64,000 nucleotides of DNA from Doris montereyensis (GCA_037039925.1 JAXRKP010001010.1:77001-141000); one strand, 5' to 3'. Shown: positions 1-23,248, counted from the first letter of the stretch. Notes: generated by a model from the letters alone, not told the origin. Numbers and translations: made by a program.

Positions 1-69
1 TTATCAAATATCAGGCAACTTGTAAATCTGATCGAAACAAAATTATCAAGAAAATTTGATGACTCTTAC

Positions 70-183
70 CTTGATGATAATGATTGGTAGAGGTTGACCC
101 GTTCCAATATTTCAGTTTGTCATGGAGGATAATGTTGCCTATCAGTGAATTCCGTGATGATCCGTAATTTCGGCCACTGCCAC
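70..183 (-). CDS. ADP-ribosylglycohydrolase exon 2
   Basis: The acceptor CCTCCTAG precedes GTGGCAGTGG; the exon encodes GGSGRNYGSSRNSLIGN, then IILHDKLKYWN and NHYHQ, and ends CAT-CAA-G before donor GTAAGAG. The phase matches exon 1. The next exon is outside the window. Confidence 0.8.
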
Positions 184-1842
184 CTAGGAGGGTTTCAAAA
201 GTTTGTATAGTTTACCATTACGTGATTTCGTCAAAGATCATTAAAATCTTATGTGCATTGCAAAAAAAGAACAAAATAAGATTTTCTGAGAAAATCTTAA
301 GACAAATAGTCAACTCCTTTCTCTTGTCCAGGAAAAAAAGAAAAGAATGAAAAACACAAAAAACAAACAAAGACAAGACAGGAAGGAAGCATAAAATAAT
401 ATACAATAAAACACCCATTTTACACACATACACACACAAATATATACACACACACATACACACGATTACAAAACATATGTACACAGCCAATACTACACAT
501 GACACTCAGTCTCTAAATCAGGAGTACAATCATGGGTGAGTATTTGTCACAACATCACAGTTTCAAATTTGCTTACCAGGTATTTGATTGTGGCTTTTTG
601 TATCACACAAGATAGGAAAAGAAAATATAACATTTGTCCTGTCTCACAAAAGAGTGTGCACATCTATATAAATATGAGAGCCAAAAATGCAATTTGACCC
701 AGCATCTTTATTTTTCAACTGATTTGGCTTAATTTTTTTGGCAAAGGTTACATAGATGTACCTTTTGACCGTAAGAAGGATAAAGTATCATTTGGTGATA
801 ACTGATTATTATTTTTTTGTTTCGCTGGCAACTTACTTTTCTTTTTTAAAAGCTGATGGAGGTTACTCTCATACTCTTAACAATCTAAAATGCTTGAACG
901 ACTTCAATCATCTTCAATTTGTACATAGATCTAGCTGCAGTACAGGAAAAACATTTCTTTGGTTTGTACATAGACCTATCTGCAGTACAGGAAGAACATG
1001 TCTTTGCTTTGTACATAGATCTATCTGCAGTACAGGAAGAGCATTTCTTCAGTTTTTACAAATCTATCTACAGGAAGAACAGGAAGAACATTTCTGTTTT
1101 GTACATAGATCTATCTGCAGTACAGGAAGAACATTTCCTCTGTTTGTACATAGGTTTATCTGCAGTACAGCATGATCGCATTCAGTTAAGATCCATATCA
1201 TATAGATAAGATAAGATAATCTTTATTAGTCCTTTTTGGAAATTTGTTTTAGTCACATTAGATGTAACCGACCACAAGATCTCAATCTAAATCTGGCTCA
1301 GGAGTCACTTTGAATTCATCTTTATGAGGGCCACTGGGCAAGCAATCGCATGGCATGGTGGTTAAGGCGGTGCAATAGAAATCTGTTGACCTAGGTTTCA
1401 ATAACAGGAAGCTAAATAAAAAAACTAACTTTTTTCTTCTTCACCTTTCTCGGCACACAAGCACGGCTTGGGGTTCCTTCTCGATTTTGAAAAGTAAAAA
1501 AACCCAACAAATACTAAAGTCAGAACACAAAGTTTTCTTGGATAAAATTACACGAGGAAACCCATGGTGGTATTTAAACCCAAAGGGTGCAGAATAGATT
1601 AAACATATAAATATATGTATGTGCGTATGTATCTATGTATGTATGTGTATGTATGCAGGTAAGTATGTAGGTAGTTATGTCGGTAGATAAATGTATGGTC
1701 AGAGACGTGGCGTACCCAATATTGTAGGTGGTGCCATGATGAAATACTGTCATAATATCATACTTTCAGGCAACTGATATAAATCATAAAACACGATGTG
1801 GTACAATGTTCAATGTAATAACACCTCCGCAAACTTTTGAAC

Positions 1843-1937
<95 letters not shown>

Positions 1938-2943
1938 GATCGCGCAACACACTTTAGCGTGTATCAGCATCACACATGTAGAGCTGGTCTTTGATTTAGT
2001 CTAGATGACGAGGATCTCAATAAAAATAGAATTCGTTGGTCAGCAGGCACTCATGCGTCCCGCCAGTTTGAGGATGGAACTAGATTGGTGCCTGGCTCCA
2101 AAATTATATATTTTTTGTACATGTAAAGAAGAGAATACCATAACTTTTGACCCTATTTCGGGAACATTTTGTACAGTTAACTAAGTTTTCTTAGTTCCTA
2201 TTGCCAAGGGCACAACAGGAGAAAGTGAGAGTGAGAGGTAGGGAAAACGACTACAGGCTGCGCGTGATGTCACCAGCGGCGAACGTGATAGTGAAATGCC
2301 CTGCAGAGAAGTGTAGTGTGAAACTGGTGTGTGTGTGTGTGTACGCGTGTGTGTTGGGTAAAGCAAGTCGATGTGATGGGTGTATTGCAAAGAAATCATA
2401 GTAGTGCCTTCTTGGTGTATTGCAATATTCTACAGGTGGTTCTGGCACCAAAAAAACCAAGCAGAACACGCCCCTGTGTATGGTTATATGCCTGTATATT
2501 GTGTGTATTTACTTAAATGTATGTATGCATTCACATAATTATGTCATACACATCAATGTTTGGATAAATTATCTCCAGTCTATCCCCATCAATCCAAAGA
2601 TAAATACTGACTTTCTCTTACTTATGTGAATAAAAACAAGGTAAGACTAGTAAGACTTTTATGCAATAAACAAAAAACATTGTGCAGGAAAATTTCTTGG
2701 CCTACCTGCATCAGAAACAGTGAGAATAGAAGATGGATGATTATTTACAGGCGCGACATAACCGCTAATCCAAGAGCCATAACTTGAAACGATATCTTCA
2801 GGGTCGTAAAACCAATGAACAGGCATAGCCAAAGAATCAGCCACCAAGAGACCCCAAAATGCCTCAGCTTTGGCCTTTTTCAGAGTCTCCGATATGCTTG
2901 GCTTCTGCATTTCAATTTGTTTCCTGATTCGACAAACACACAC
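70..2943 (-). CDS. ADP-ribosylglycohydrolase (DraG-like) family protein, 5' part
   Basis: Two exons (2910-2706 and 183-70, minus strand) encode the N-terminal part of a DraG/ADP-ribosylglycohydrolase family protein, enzymes that hydrolyse ADP-ribose from proteins or related substrates. Exon 1 carries AKAEAFWGLLVADSLAMP, a variant of the family's GxxxGDALGxP opening, followed by VHWFYDP. Exon 2 encodes SLIGNIILHDKLKYW and then NHYHQG, a second block typical of this branch. Splicing joins GCA-G to GT-GGC in phase 1 without a shift, with donors GTAGGC and GTAAGAG. The start is taken at ATG 2910; an in-frame ATG at 2943 is possible, but TCAG just upstream of 2910 may be an acceptor for a further 5' exon. 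The catalytic C-terminal exons lie beyond base 1. Family assignment rests on motif recognition; the substrate cannot be inferred. Confidence 0.8.
917..1190. repeat. 45-bp minisatellite, six units
   Basis: GTACATAG recurs at 921, 966, 1011 (diverged at 1056), 1101 and 1146, an exact 45-bp spacing. Because 45 is a multiple of three, two plus-strand frames stay open and give 15-residue repeats (FVHRSICSTGRTF type). No start context, splice sites or homology support a protein. Confidence 0.9.
1343..1412 (+). repeat. tRNA-Ser-like SINE head, degenerate
   Basis: TGGTTAAGGCGG fits a pol III A box in the tRNA-Ser style, followed by AGAAATCTGTTG and a decayed B box (GGTTTCAATAAC). No intact cloverleaf or 3' acceptor stem is present, so this is a SINE or tRNA relic, not a tRNA gene. 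Confidence 0.45.
1843..1936. repeat. (GA)n(CAGA)n microsatellite
   Basis: About 60 bases of perfect GA dinucleotide pass into about 30 bases of CAGA tetranucleotide; ORFs through it are artefacts. Confidence 0.95.
2706..2910 (-). CDS. ADP-ribosylglycohydrolase exon 1
   Basis: The exon encodes the conserved N-terminal helix region (KAEAFWGLLVADSLAMPVHW) and ends TCT-GAT-GCA-G before donor GTAGGC. It is open from ATG 2910 with no frame break. An upstream in-frame ATG at 2943 would add 11 residues of low-complexity Cys-rich sequence and is less likely. Confidence 0.8.
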
Positions 2944-3291
2944 GAAAAAGCAAAATTGTATGTAGCAGAAGGTCTTGTTTGAATGACTGTCTTTAAAAAA
3001 ATGATTTTAAATAAATCTTATGACATATGAAAATTTTTAATGTAGCTAATTATATTGCACCAACATCAAGTGACTGATAGAATAACCATAATGTTATTCT
3101 TACTTTTCTCATTTCTCAAATAAAATATTTCAAAGGCCAGTTTAAAATATTAGAAAATGATACAGAAAATGTTGATGATAAAGCTGTCTTGGTTTTATAA
3201 ATAGACAGATAAAAATAGGACTGCTGAATTAAATTACTTTTGAGCCTGATAGCTGCAAATGTTTGCACTCTACACTTACACACACACATTT

Positions 3292-3616
<325 letters not shown>

Positions 3617-4224
3617 TGGATAGATAGAAAATGAGATTAAAGGAGGGAGCGGGACAAGTTTCTCATATTTATATTACTTCCTTTGTTGCCACCTTTTTTG
3701 TCCTTTATCAATTATAAATCTAACCTAATTTTATGAGAATTAATATTGGACATATTGAAACCAAAAAATCGTGCGACTTACGTCTGTTTTTTTGTTTGAC
3801 TCAGAAGAATCTCCGTCGCTGTGTGAATCACTCTGCACACTATGTTTCCTTGTAATCGCAATCAGGGGAAAATTTACTTTATTCGGGTTCTTGGGATATG
3901 AGTTGGGGAAGGGAGAGGGACAGGGAACAGAAAGAGAAATAGAAAGACAGCCTAAACATAAAAATCATTATTAAAATCATCATTACATAATTATTTAAAC
4001 CATACCCTCAGGATATGATGAAATTAATGTAATGTCAGTTTAAATATTAAATAAACAACATAGTTTGCATGAAAAATTCAACAGTAATACATCTCTCAGA
4101 GGAAATCTTCAGTCTTCTTTACTTTTGATTATTTTTTACAAAAATTAAACCCGAACCATCTAGACATTATCAAATTAAAATATTTGATTAATGTTTTAAT
4201 TCAATTCAACATATATCGGCACCA

Positions 4225-4345
4225 CTCTGATGAATTTTGTTCGTTTGTTTCGTTGAAATTTACCCAGTCCACCACATTCGGTGAACTCAGCAGAGAGGAA
4301 ACAGCAAAATCAGAGAAAAATGAAAGATTCAAGGGAAAGAAGTAA
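4225..4345 (-). repeat. SINE B copy, fragment
   Basis: Read on the minus strand it shows the family B block: tail GAAACAAAC, GGTGGACTGGGTAAATTTC and the pyrimidine-rich head with ACTTCTTTCC. It is diverged and incomplete. Confidence 0.6.
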
Positions 4346-5924
4346 AACCTGCAAACAGTGCTCTGCAACCACTTACCAACTCTGATGAAAACATATGTGT
4401 TTATGCCTTCAACCAAATTTTACATGAGATAAAAAAAAAGAAGAGACTACCATATTCTTAAACGTTTTGCAGGGACCAATAATTTTTAAAAAGTCTTAAA
4501 AGACAATTATTATACAATATATATAAAACATTTTTTTTAGCCCTGACATATTTAGTGATTGTTCACTTATTTTTATATAAAAAATGAAATTATGGTGATT
4601 CATGGAATTTTAACTCACACTTTCAAAGCACTAAAAATAACGTGCTTTCCTTTATAATTCGTTTGACCTGCTATAATTGCTGAACTGAAAACTTCTTTGA
4701 AGCCGAAAACATCCCTACAGTCCTGTTGATTCCAGTCATCTATTTTGTATATTTATAATTTATACCAAAATCATAAAATGTCTTATCTACCTTGTTCATG
4801 AAATTCAGTCTGTGTGAGCATTTAGTGCTGTATGAAACCAGCTGTTCCAAGAACCTCTGTGCATAAAGAAAAAAAACATGGGTCGTTGTTGATATTGACG
4901 AAATGTCACATTGAGAGTCATATAACATTTGTACCATGACAATACTTACATAGTTCATCAACATCAATTTTTTTTTTTGAATGACATGCAAACCCATCCC
5001 TAAAAATACCTGACTTGATTCACCCCAAAAACCCCAAACAAACATGAAAATAAAAGGGGGAAACAAAACAAAAAAGTCTTTTGAGAATGGATGGGTATGC
5101 TTTACCATTTTTCTGCTGATCATCAATGTCGAATATTTCTGAAAAGTTGCTAAGATGGAATGAGCTTTGTAAAAAACCCCACAAGAAACGCCCTTCATGG
5201 ATTTTTCTTTAAAAAGAAAGTTTTTCTAGGACTTAACTAGAAATAAAAATCTACTTTTCTAGATCTATACTTACTTTATTGTCCTTACATTTAGATTAGA
5301 TATAATTTGCGAACAACTATTTTTCACCCAGAATGTAATATAGATCTATCCTGTGCTGCGAGTGCTGTGTTTTGCATGTAAATCTAGATCTAGCCTATGC
5401 ACTAGGCATCATATTTATGTACTGAAACGCATTCTTCTAGATCTATCATTATCGATCGATTTAAAGATGACGTCAAGTGTAAGGAAAGGAACATTGGATT
5501 ATAATGTAATAATAATGGCATAAATATGTAAGATTTAAATCTAATTAAAGTGCATGGAGATGAGACGTGACTTACGTGAACAGGGCAAGCACATTCCATG
5601 TTCTGGGGTTAAGGATAGTAGATCTGCAAATCATAGTTCAGCATTATACAACATCTAGATCTAGCACTGTTACTAAAGAAGTAAATATAGGGCAAGTTCA
5701 TGAAATCGAAAATGAAAGTAGAAGTATCCGTTCCCTTTTGTATGCGGTATCATCCTTAACTTCCATTATTTTACACGAATGGTTTTAACATAAATACATG
5801 AAGAATATTGAAGTGTATAAATATGGTCATCTTTCTGTGATCTAGAAATAGGATAATAGAATGTGTCCATTTTTGGTTAGGCCTACTTCCTCTGTTCTTT
5901 CTTCACTTCCTTCATTCTTCCAAA

Positions 5925-16412
<10,488 letters not shown>

Positions 16413-16790
16413 TGAACTCACACAGAGAAATGCTGCCCTGCCATGTCCACCGTCAACACACAACTGCAAGGTCTATTTTATGTAATACAGAACCAACAAA
16501 ACACTAACATTTCATAATTCACATCACACAGGGGTATTTTTTTGTTGTGGTTATTCATATAATGGCCATGTTGTTTCTGATCGGAGGAGCACTGTTTGTT
16601 GTTTTTTTCAAGCTGGTGATGACAACAGACAAGCTCTCTATGACATTCGGGCCTTATTTCACCGACCAGCCGCCATCTTCCGCTATCCCTGCAATCAGGG
16701 GGGTATTTTGTTTTTGATTTTTGATCTTAATTTATTTCCCTCACAAACAGGGATCGTGGTTTCCATGACCCCTTCCAAATAAAAAAATAT
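16413..16790 (+). other. Probable SPRYD7 3' UTR
   Basis: Non-coding sequence follows the stop; an AATAAA at 16778-16783 is a candidate poly(A) signal. The true cleavage site cannot be seen. Confidence 0.4.
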
Positions 16791-17539
16791 GAAGTGGGTC
16801 CCGCTGACTTGAGCTCCGCTGTGAGTTAATAAATAAGCTGGAAACAAAAATGTGATGGTATCGAATAACGACCAAAACCTCAAGAACAGTAATCTCATCT
16901 TGCCATCTTGTTTCTTCACTTTCAAACTAGTGTCTTTGTTATTAGTTTAATATAGTGTTCTTTTGTCTTGTTAAGGTAGTTTTTCACTAACCACGTTCTG
17001 CTCCTGTTTTTGACGGTTGTCTGCAAACAAAATTTCAGCTATTTTGGATATAGGCCGGTGGCACCTATGCAAATGTCAAAGAGAAAGACTGCCGGGAGTC
17101 CTTTGTACTCAAGGGGCATGTGTCACATTCATTTGCCCACTTTAATGGCTGTCACGATGAATGAAACGAAAACATGGGAGCGTTGGCCATTGAGCTCTGT
17201 TTGTTCAAGTCGTCATTCGAAATAATTGACAAGTGGCCAGGTATATGTATGTGTTAAACAAAGCAAAACAAAGTGACTGTGTTGTCTCCTGAAAATCCTC
17301 AGATCTATCCAGTGACAGTGATTTTCAAGTAGAACGCATATTATTATGTTGGCTAAGCTGTGAAATTCGTTTCTATCATTAGTGGACAATCTTAATCCTT
17401 GTTTCTGACCTTTTGTTGCAAATTTTAAATATTTTTTTAATGCAACTGTGGCCGTTCTGATTTTTAACTGCTCTTTTCTATGGGGCCAGTCATTCAACAT
17501 TGAAAGTTTCTACCCGTGATTAAAGACAGACAGGTTAAA

Positions 17540-17730
<191 letters not shown>

Positions 17731-17732
17731 TC

Positions 17733-17950
17733 GTGGGCGGTTGGTGCTGCTAGGTCCTACCCATTTCTCTTTCTTTCACTTTTTCACATATCTCTCATCA
17801 TATCTCTCATCATATCTTTCATCACATCTCTCATCATATCTCTCATCATATCTCTCATCATATCTCTCATCTTATCTTGTTGTTTCCTCTGAATACACCC
17901 TGAGATTGTCACATATGGTGGATGGAGTAAATTTCAATGAAACAAAAAAC
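17733..17950 (+). repeat. SINE B copy carrying an internal 12-bp tandem repeat
   Basis: Head GGGCGGTTGGTGCTGCTAGG, TCCTACCC and TTTCTTTC, then CCCTGAGATTGTCACATATG, GGTGGATGGAGTAAATTTC and AATGAAACAAAAAA. Between head and tail, CTCATCATATCT is tandemly repeated about nine times (17785-17875), an expansion absent from other copies. Confidence 0.72.
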
Positions 17951-18376
17951 ACTCTCTCTCTCTCTCTCTCTCTCTCTCACAAAGCTATATATGCAAGCTA
18001 TGCAAAGCTGAAATCTAGCAGTAAATTATCTTGAGTAATTCGGTTTTGTAACGATTGTAGTCGCATCTTCTATTTGCTGCCTAGATTTGTAGTCAACCCT
18101 TCAACCGATAAGTTTTTTCTTATGGCAATGTAATAGCACATTTTCTTACGTGCTTTGAATTTCATAACTCTTGTTTTTCAAAGCACCGTAAAGAATGCGA
18201 TTGGCACTTTTCCCCCATTCCCATTAGACTAGAGGTTTTTAAACGTTATGTCTCCTCCCACTGACATTGCTTTAAGGGATCGCAAGGATCCGCACTAATA
18301 CTATTTCCACTCCACTTACACGATGCCTAGTTCACTTATTATGTAGGCACCAGCTCTATTATAGTATGTACTACAC

Positions 18377-18670
18377 ATCGACGGTAAAAGTTGCAAACCG
18401 TGTTAAGTCCAATTTTGGATGTTTTGAGAAAATCAAAGAAAAAGCTATTGCACATTTTAATCTATTTTCACAGAAATGCTTGGTGTGCGAGTGGTAAAAA
18501 ACTAGACCCAATAGGGAAACACGGATTGTTCATATGGTTATTATACAGGTTTCTATTGGTTCTTGTGACACGGAATCCTAACTAGATGAAGCATAGAGGC
18601 TTCCTAGTGTTTAAAAGGAGAAAAAAGGGTGTGACTTACATGGTTTGCGACTTTTTACCGTCAATATTTA
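18377..18670. mobile_element. MITE family D copy 1
   Basis: The left end GACGGTAAAAGTTGCAAACC and right end GGTTTGCGACTTTTTACCGT are inverted repeats of about 25 bp around about 290 bp with no ORF of note. Three further copies in the window share the interior (TTTTGGATGTTTTGAGAAAA, AACTAGACCCAATAGGG). Confidence 0.82.
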
Positions 18671-18822
18671 TATGCTCACGCTGACTTGCTAGTGAAACAT
18701 TTGTTTTTAATAGATAGAATGAATCTCACACTTGTGTCCTTTGTCACTAGATCAATTTGACAAATTATTCTACTGTAAGACAACAGTTGTTCCTTCTGCT
18801 GTTTCTTTTCTTGTGAATGAGA

Positions 18823-19500
18823 TTTCTGTGACACAGTGAATTGGTGAAATGTCACTGTCAAGTACATTTCCGTCACAGTCAAGTAAATTGTCACTTTGTG
18901 AATTGGTGAAGTGTCACAGTCAAGTAAATTTCTGTCACTTTGTGAATTGGTGAAGTGTCACAGTCAAGTAAATTTCTGTCACTTTGTGAATTGGTAAAAT
19001 GTCACTGTCAATAGTGTCAAGTAAATTTCTGTGACACTGTGAATTGGTGAAATATTACAGTCAAGTAAATTTCTGTTACTCTGTGAATGATGAAATGTCA
19101 AGGTCAATGGAAATTTCTGTAGTGTTGTGAATTGGTGAAATGTCACAGTCATTGAAATTTCTGTCAAATTGGGAATTGGTCAAATGTCACAGTCAATGAA
19201 ACTTATGTCAAATTTTTGAACTGGTGAAATGTCACGGTCAAGCAAATTTCTGTCACATTGTGAAGTGATGAGATGTCACAGTCAAGTAAATTTATGTCCT
19301 GTTAATTGATGAAATGTCACGGTCAAATCAATTTTTGCCACATTGAAAAGTAATGAAATGTCATGGTCAGTGAAATGTCTGTCTCATGAAATGTCAAGGT
19401 CATGTTAATTTCCATCACATCATGAAGTGATGAAATGTCACAGTCAAGTAAACTTATGTCATGTTGTGAAATGATGCAATGTCACTGTCAATTGCCAAGC
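18823..19500. repeat. Minisatellite, unit about 58 bp, about twelve units
   Basis: Repeats of TGTCACAGTCAAGTAAATTT, then CTGTCACTTTGTGAATTGGT, with increasing divergence to the right. No coding or splice features. Confidence 0.93.
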
Positions 19501-20339
19501 AATGTATCTACGTAATGATGGTTGTGCTGATGTGTTTTGAATTCAGTTTTCAAACTTTTGTTTTGATTTAAAATTTCTGTGGATTCAAAAAGATTATTTT
19601 GTTTGCTTTTTCTTCTTAAAATTATTTTTCCTCGGAGAAATTTTGCAACACGCTAATTTTTTTCACCGCATTTGTATGTACAATTTCCCAGTCTCTCTTC
19701 TCGCCCATAAGCCTTGCTCTCTTGTGATGACGGTCACCGTATTGAAATGCTTTAAACATTTTAAAGTGTAAAGCAAGTGAAATGTAATGTCTTGTTGATT
19801 GGATTTTGGGTGTGTAGCATGGTTTTGTTGAATGATGTAGCAGACACCTTATATTTCTTTTTATAGATTTATTGCTGTTATAAAAATGAGGTGAGAACAG
19901 CGTTGACTTGAGGTCATAGCTTTTCAAACGTTATTCGTTGTTCACTCCTGAGACGTTTTTACCAATTGCCTTGATGTGAGATTTGATAGAACTTCTTTCT
20001 GCAACTTGTGTTGGCTCCATGTTTATTATTCGTTTGTGTTGAAGAAGCGATATCGGTAGGTCTTTAACAGTGCATGTATTTCTTTCTTTTTAGAACATTT
20101 TTTTTTTTTTTTTTTTAATGCTCAAGGTCAATAGAAGATTTCTTCACACTTCATCTTTAATTCCCAGCAAAAATCTCTAAGGATATGATATTGTTTTAAA
20201 AGTCCTGACCAAAAATTTCACTGTATTTTATGTTCATTTCAAGATTTAAATGATAGGTTGAGAACTTTGATTGCAAATTTTATTTACTTCGAGATCTAAA
20301 AAGCACTGAAACTTTGTATTGATGATGTGGTAGTATAAG

Positions 20340-20865
20340 CTGTTGACACTTGTTATTTGTGTTTTGATTAGTTGGTACATATATATGCTGTACTGTTGTT
20401 TGTTTTGATTAGTTGGTACATATATATGCTGTACTGTTGTTTGTTTTGATTAGTTGGTATATATATATATATATACTGTACTGTTGTTTGTTTTGATTAG
20501 TTGGTATATATATATATATATACTGTACTGTTGTTTGTTTTGATTAGTTGGTATATATATATATATATACTGTACTGTTGTTTGTTTTGATTAGTTGGTA
20601 TATATATATATATACTGTACTGTTGTTTGTTTTGATTAGTTGGTCTATATATATACTGTACTGTTGTTTGTTTTGATTAGTTGGTATATATATATGCTGT
20701 ACTGTTGTTTGTTTTGATTAGTTGGTATATATATATGCTGTACTGTTGTTTGTTTTGATTAGTTGGTATATGTATATATATATATATTGTGCTGTTGTTT
20801 GTTTTGATTATATATATATGCTGTACTGTTGTTTGTTTTGATTAGTCAGTATATATGCTGTGTTG
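20340..20865. repeat. Minisatellite with embedded (TA)n, about ten units
   Basis: TGTACTGTTGTTTGTTTTGA, TTAGTTGGTA and a variable (TA)n block repeat about ten times; unit length varies (about 47-60 bp) through the TA tract. Confidence 0.93.
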
Positions 20866-21189
20866 TTTCACATTTTTCTAAGCTACAAAACTAACTCAAA
20901 ACATTTGATATCTTTTTAATTTTGTATTGATTTTAGAAGGCTAGCAAGTTAAGTGTGCTCTTGTTTTCTCACTTCGCTCATTCGTCTTTATACATGAAAC
21001 AGACGAAGAAGTTGACAATTTTTTTTCCTTGATTCCATCCCTCCATTCTCTTCCAATTGCATCAAAATTGATTTTGTTGTATGAATTCCATTTTCTTTCT
21101 TCTCTCACCCCACCGACCTTTCCAATGTTTGTTGTATGGATAGAGTAAACGGGGCATCTTCAACAACTCTCACAGTTCACCGTCTTCGA

Positions 21190-21450
21190 TGTTGATTTGA
21201 TTTAATTTAATTTGATTTGATTTGATTTGATTTGATTTGATTTACCTGCATCCATAACTAAAGTGATCTCGGGGGTATAGGTAGGATTTAATTTTTTTTT
21301 TTTCCCCGACTGCCCTGTAAACAGCCAAGGGATCTTTAGTATGCACAGAGTATTGCGATCTGCACATGGGTACCTCCTTTTTATGGAACCCACTACCTTT
21401 TTGTTGATAGGCCGACACCTTGCCTCTGAACTAGTGAGTCCCCTCACAGT
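21190..21450 (-). repeat. SINE A copy
   Basis: Minus-orientation SINE. The (TTGAT)n tail is at 21193-21243; the core block CAGCCAAGGGATCTTTA follows, then the tRNA-like head (GACACCTTGCCTCTGAACTA) at the right. The head holds a decayed pol III promoter. Confidence 0.75.
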
Positions 21451-21544
21451 CTTATGACTCCATATCTTCTTCACATTGTCAGCATCTTTTCTTTGGGATT
21501 AAAAACATGTTTAGTCTCCCCTGGGCCATGTTAATTAAGCAGTT

Positions 21545-21705
21545 GTTGGGGGGGGGGTGGGGGTGCGCTACTGGTAGGTCCTACTTCTTTCCTTTCCCTC
21601 TTTTACTTTTCTTTCATATTGCTGTTTCCTCGTTAATTAATCACCCTGAGATCACCGCATATGGTGGACAGGGTAAATTTCAATGAAGCAAACAAACCCC
21701 TGGCC
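21545..21705 (+). repeat. SINE B copy
   Basis: GCGCTACTGGTAGGTCCTAC, TTCTTTCC, CACCCTGAGATCACCGCATA, GGTGGACAGGGTAAATTTCA and AATGAAGCAAAC. One of two direct copies. Confidence 0.75.
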
Positions 21706-21734
21706 TTCCCTGCTTCCCTGAGACAGCATGTTTT

Positions 21735-21860
21735 GCCGGTAGGTCCTCCTTTCCTTGCACTCGTTTTTCACGGCTTTCATCTTGCCGTCTCCTCTTAATT
21801 CACCCTGAGATCACTGTATATGGTGGACAGGCTAGATTTCAATGAAATAAAAACAAATGT
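21735..21860 (+). repeat. SINE B copy
   Basis: A second direct copy starting GCCGGTAGGTCCTCCTTTCC and ending GGCTAGATTTCAATGAAAT; shorter than its neighbour. Confidence 0.7.
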
Positions 21861-22039
21861 ATATTTTAAAAAAAAACTCCCTCTGCCTGACCTGACACTA
21901 AAACTGCACCATGACCAACTTTGTAGAATCTCAAGAGTGATACCAATTCCTAGTTCATACCGAAAGTTTTGGGTGAAGACACGCTATAGTGCACACTTTG
22001 CTTGAATAAAGTGAAGATAATGATGGGCATAAAGACGAC

Positions 22040-22346
22040 ATCCACACTGAAAGTCGCAAACCGTGCAAGTCCAATTTTTAATGTTTTTGAGAAAATCAAA
22101 GAAATTACTGCTGTGCTTTTAAAAAAATCTATGATGTATTTTTACAAACATGCATGGTGTGCAAATGTCAAAAACTAGACCCAGTAGGGATACATGGATT
22201 GTTCATATGGTTATGATATAGATTTCTATTGGTTCTTGTGCCACTGAATCCTAATTAGAAGGCTTCTTGATGTTAAAAATGCAACAAATAAAAGGTTAAA
22301 TTAATTTTAGACTTACCCGGTTTGCGATTTTCAACGTCAATATTGA
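22040..22346. mobile_element. MITE family D copy 2
   Basis: Left AAGTCGCAAACCGTGCAAGT and right CCGGTTTGCGATTTTCAACG termini flank the family D interior. Slightly more diverged than copy 1. Confidence 0.78.
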
Positions 22347-22693
22347 TAATAACATTGATGACCATGATGGTGATGATAATGATAATAATCAGATTAAGAA
22401 TAAAGTTAAGAATAATAGATTCATTGTGTTTTGAATTGAATGTGCTGCAACCTGTTTCCTCATGATGCAGTCTGTGACTGCGACTACTGTATTTCTCTAT
22501 AGTTTTGTTTCCATTATTAATGCATGCTTTCTAGTGGTTGCATAATTTTTTTACAGAAACATTCCGTTTTGAGTTCACTAGTTTTACAGGATGTGGCTAA
22601 ATTTTCACCCAAACAAAAAAGAAAAAAAAAAAAGTGTAAAGAAATACATGTTATTTAATATTGAAAGAAATACATGTTATTTAATATTGATAA

Positions 22694-22695
22694 TG

Positions 22696-22733
<38 letters not shown>

Positions 22734-22738
22734 ACATG
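22694..22738. repeat. (TA)n(TG)n microsatellite
   Basis: About 30 bp of TA passes into TG. Length-unstable dinucleotide repeat, non-coding. Confidence 0.93.
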
Positions 22739-22844
22739 TATATCTTTTCTTTGGGTCTTCAAATTGTAACCCACACAATTTTTCTGCATGAAAATTGTAT
22801 TAATTGGAAGGAAACTGGCCTTTGTCACGTCACGGTTGATTGAT

Positions 22845-22968
22845 GGGGGTTTATTCAAAATAAAAATTGAGAAAAGTTTTCAACCTGTTGCGCATGATGA
22901 ACCCACGACCTCGTGGTCAAGATGCTTATACCTTGCCTCTTGCCTCTGGACTATTGAATCCCTCAGAC
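22845..22968 (-). repeat. SINE A head fragment
   Basis: GTTTTCAACCTGTTGCGCAT, GAACCCACGACCTCGTGGTC and ACCTTGCCTCTTGCCTCTGG match the tRNA-like head of family A on the minus strand; core and tail are absent. Confidence 0.6.
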
Positions 22969-23096
22969 AAAGGATAATAGCCAACAGTAAGGAGACAAAG
23001 GAGGGGAGTGAGATGCGATGATGAAACATTAAATTTGGTTGGTTTTTTTTTTTTTTACGTCGTTATAAAAATGTCTTCCTGAAAGTTGAAAAGTCT

Positions 23097-23248
23097 GGTT
23101 GTGTAAAGTGGTGCATTTGCAGTGTCGGAATGTGGTGTCATAGTGGTGCATTTGCAGTGTCGGAATGTGGTGTCATGGTGGTGCATTTGCAGTGTCTGAA
23201 TGTGGTGTCATGGTGGTGCATTTGCAGTGTCGAATGTGGTGTCATTTT
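23097..23248. repeat. 35-bp minisatellite, four units
   Basis: GTGGTGCATTTGCAGTGTCG plus GAATGTGGTGTCAT repeats four times nearly perfectly. Confidence 0.93.

Larger units (their letters stand above)
184..2705 (-). other. Intron 1 of the ADP-ribosylglycohydrolase gene
   Basis: No coding homology is seen. The intron holds a 45-bp minisatellite (917-1190), a tRNA-Ser-like SINE head (about 1343-1410), a GA/CAGA microsatellite (1843-1936) and short (TG)n at about 2325. Several small ORFs here are low-complexity and not genes. Confidence 0.6.

Noticed and set aside
2201..2516. Overlapping ORFs on both strands near 2.2-2.5 kb
   Set aside because: They use a (TG)n tract and have no homology; they lie in an intron of the ADP-ribosylglycohydrolase gene.
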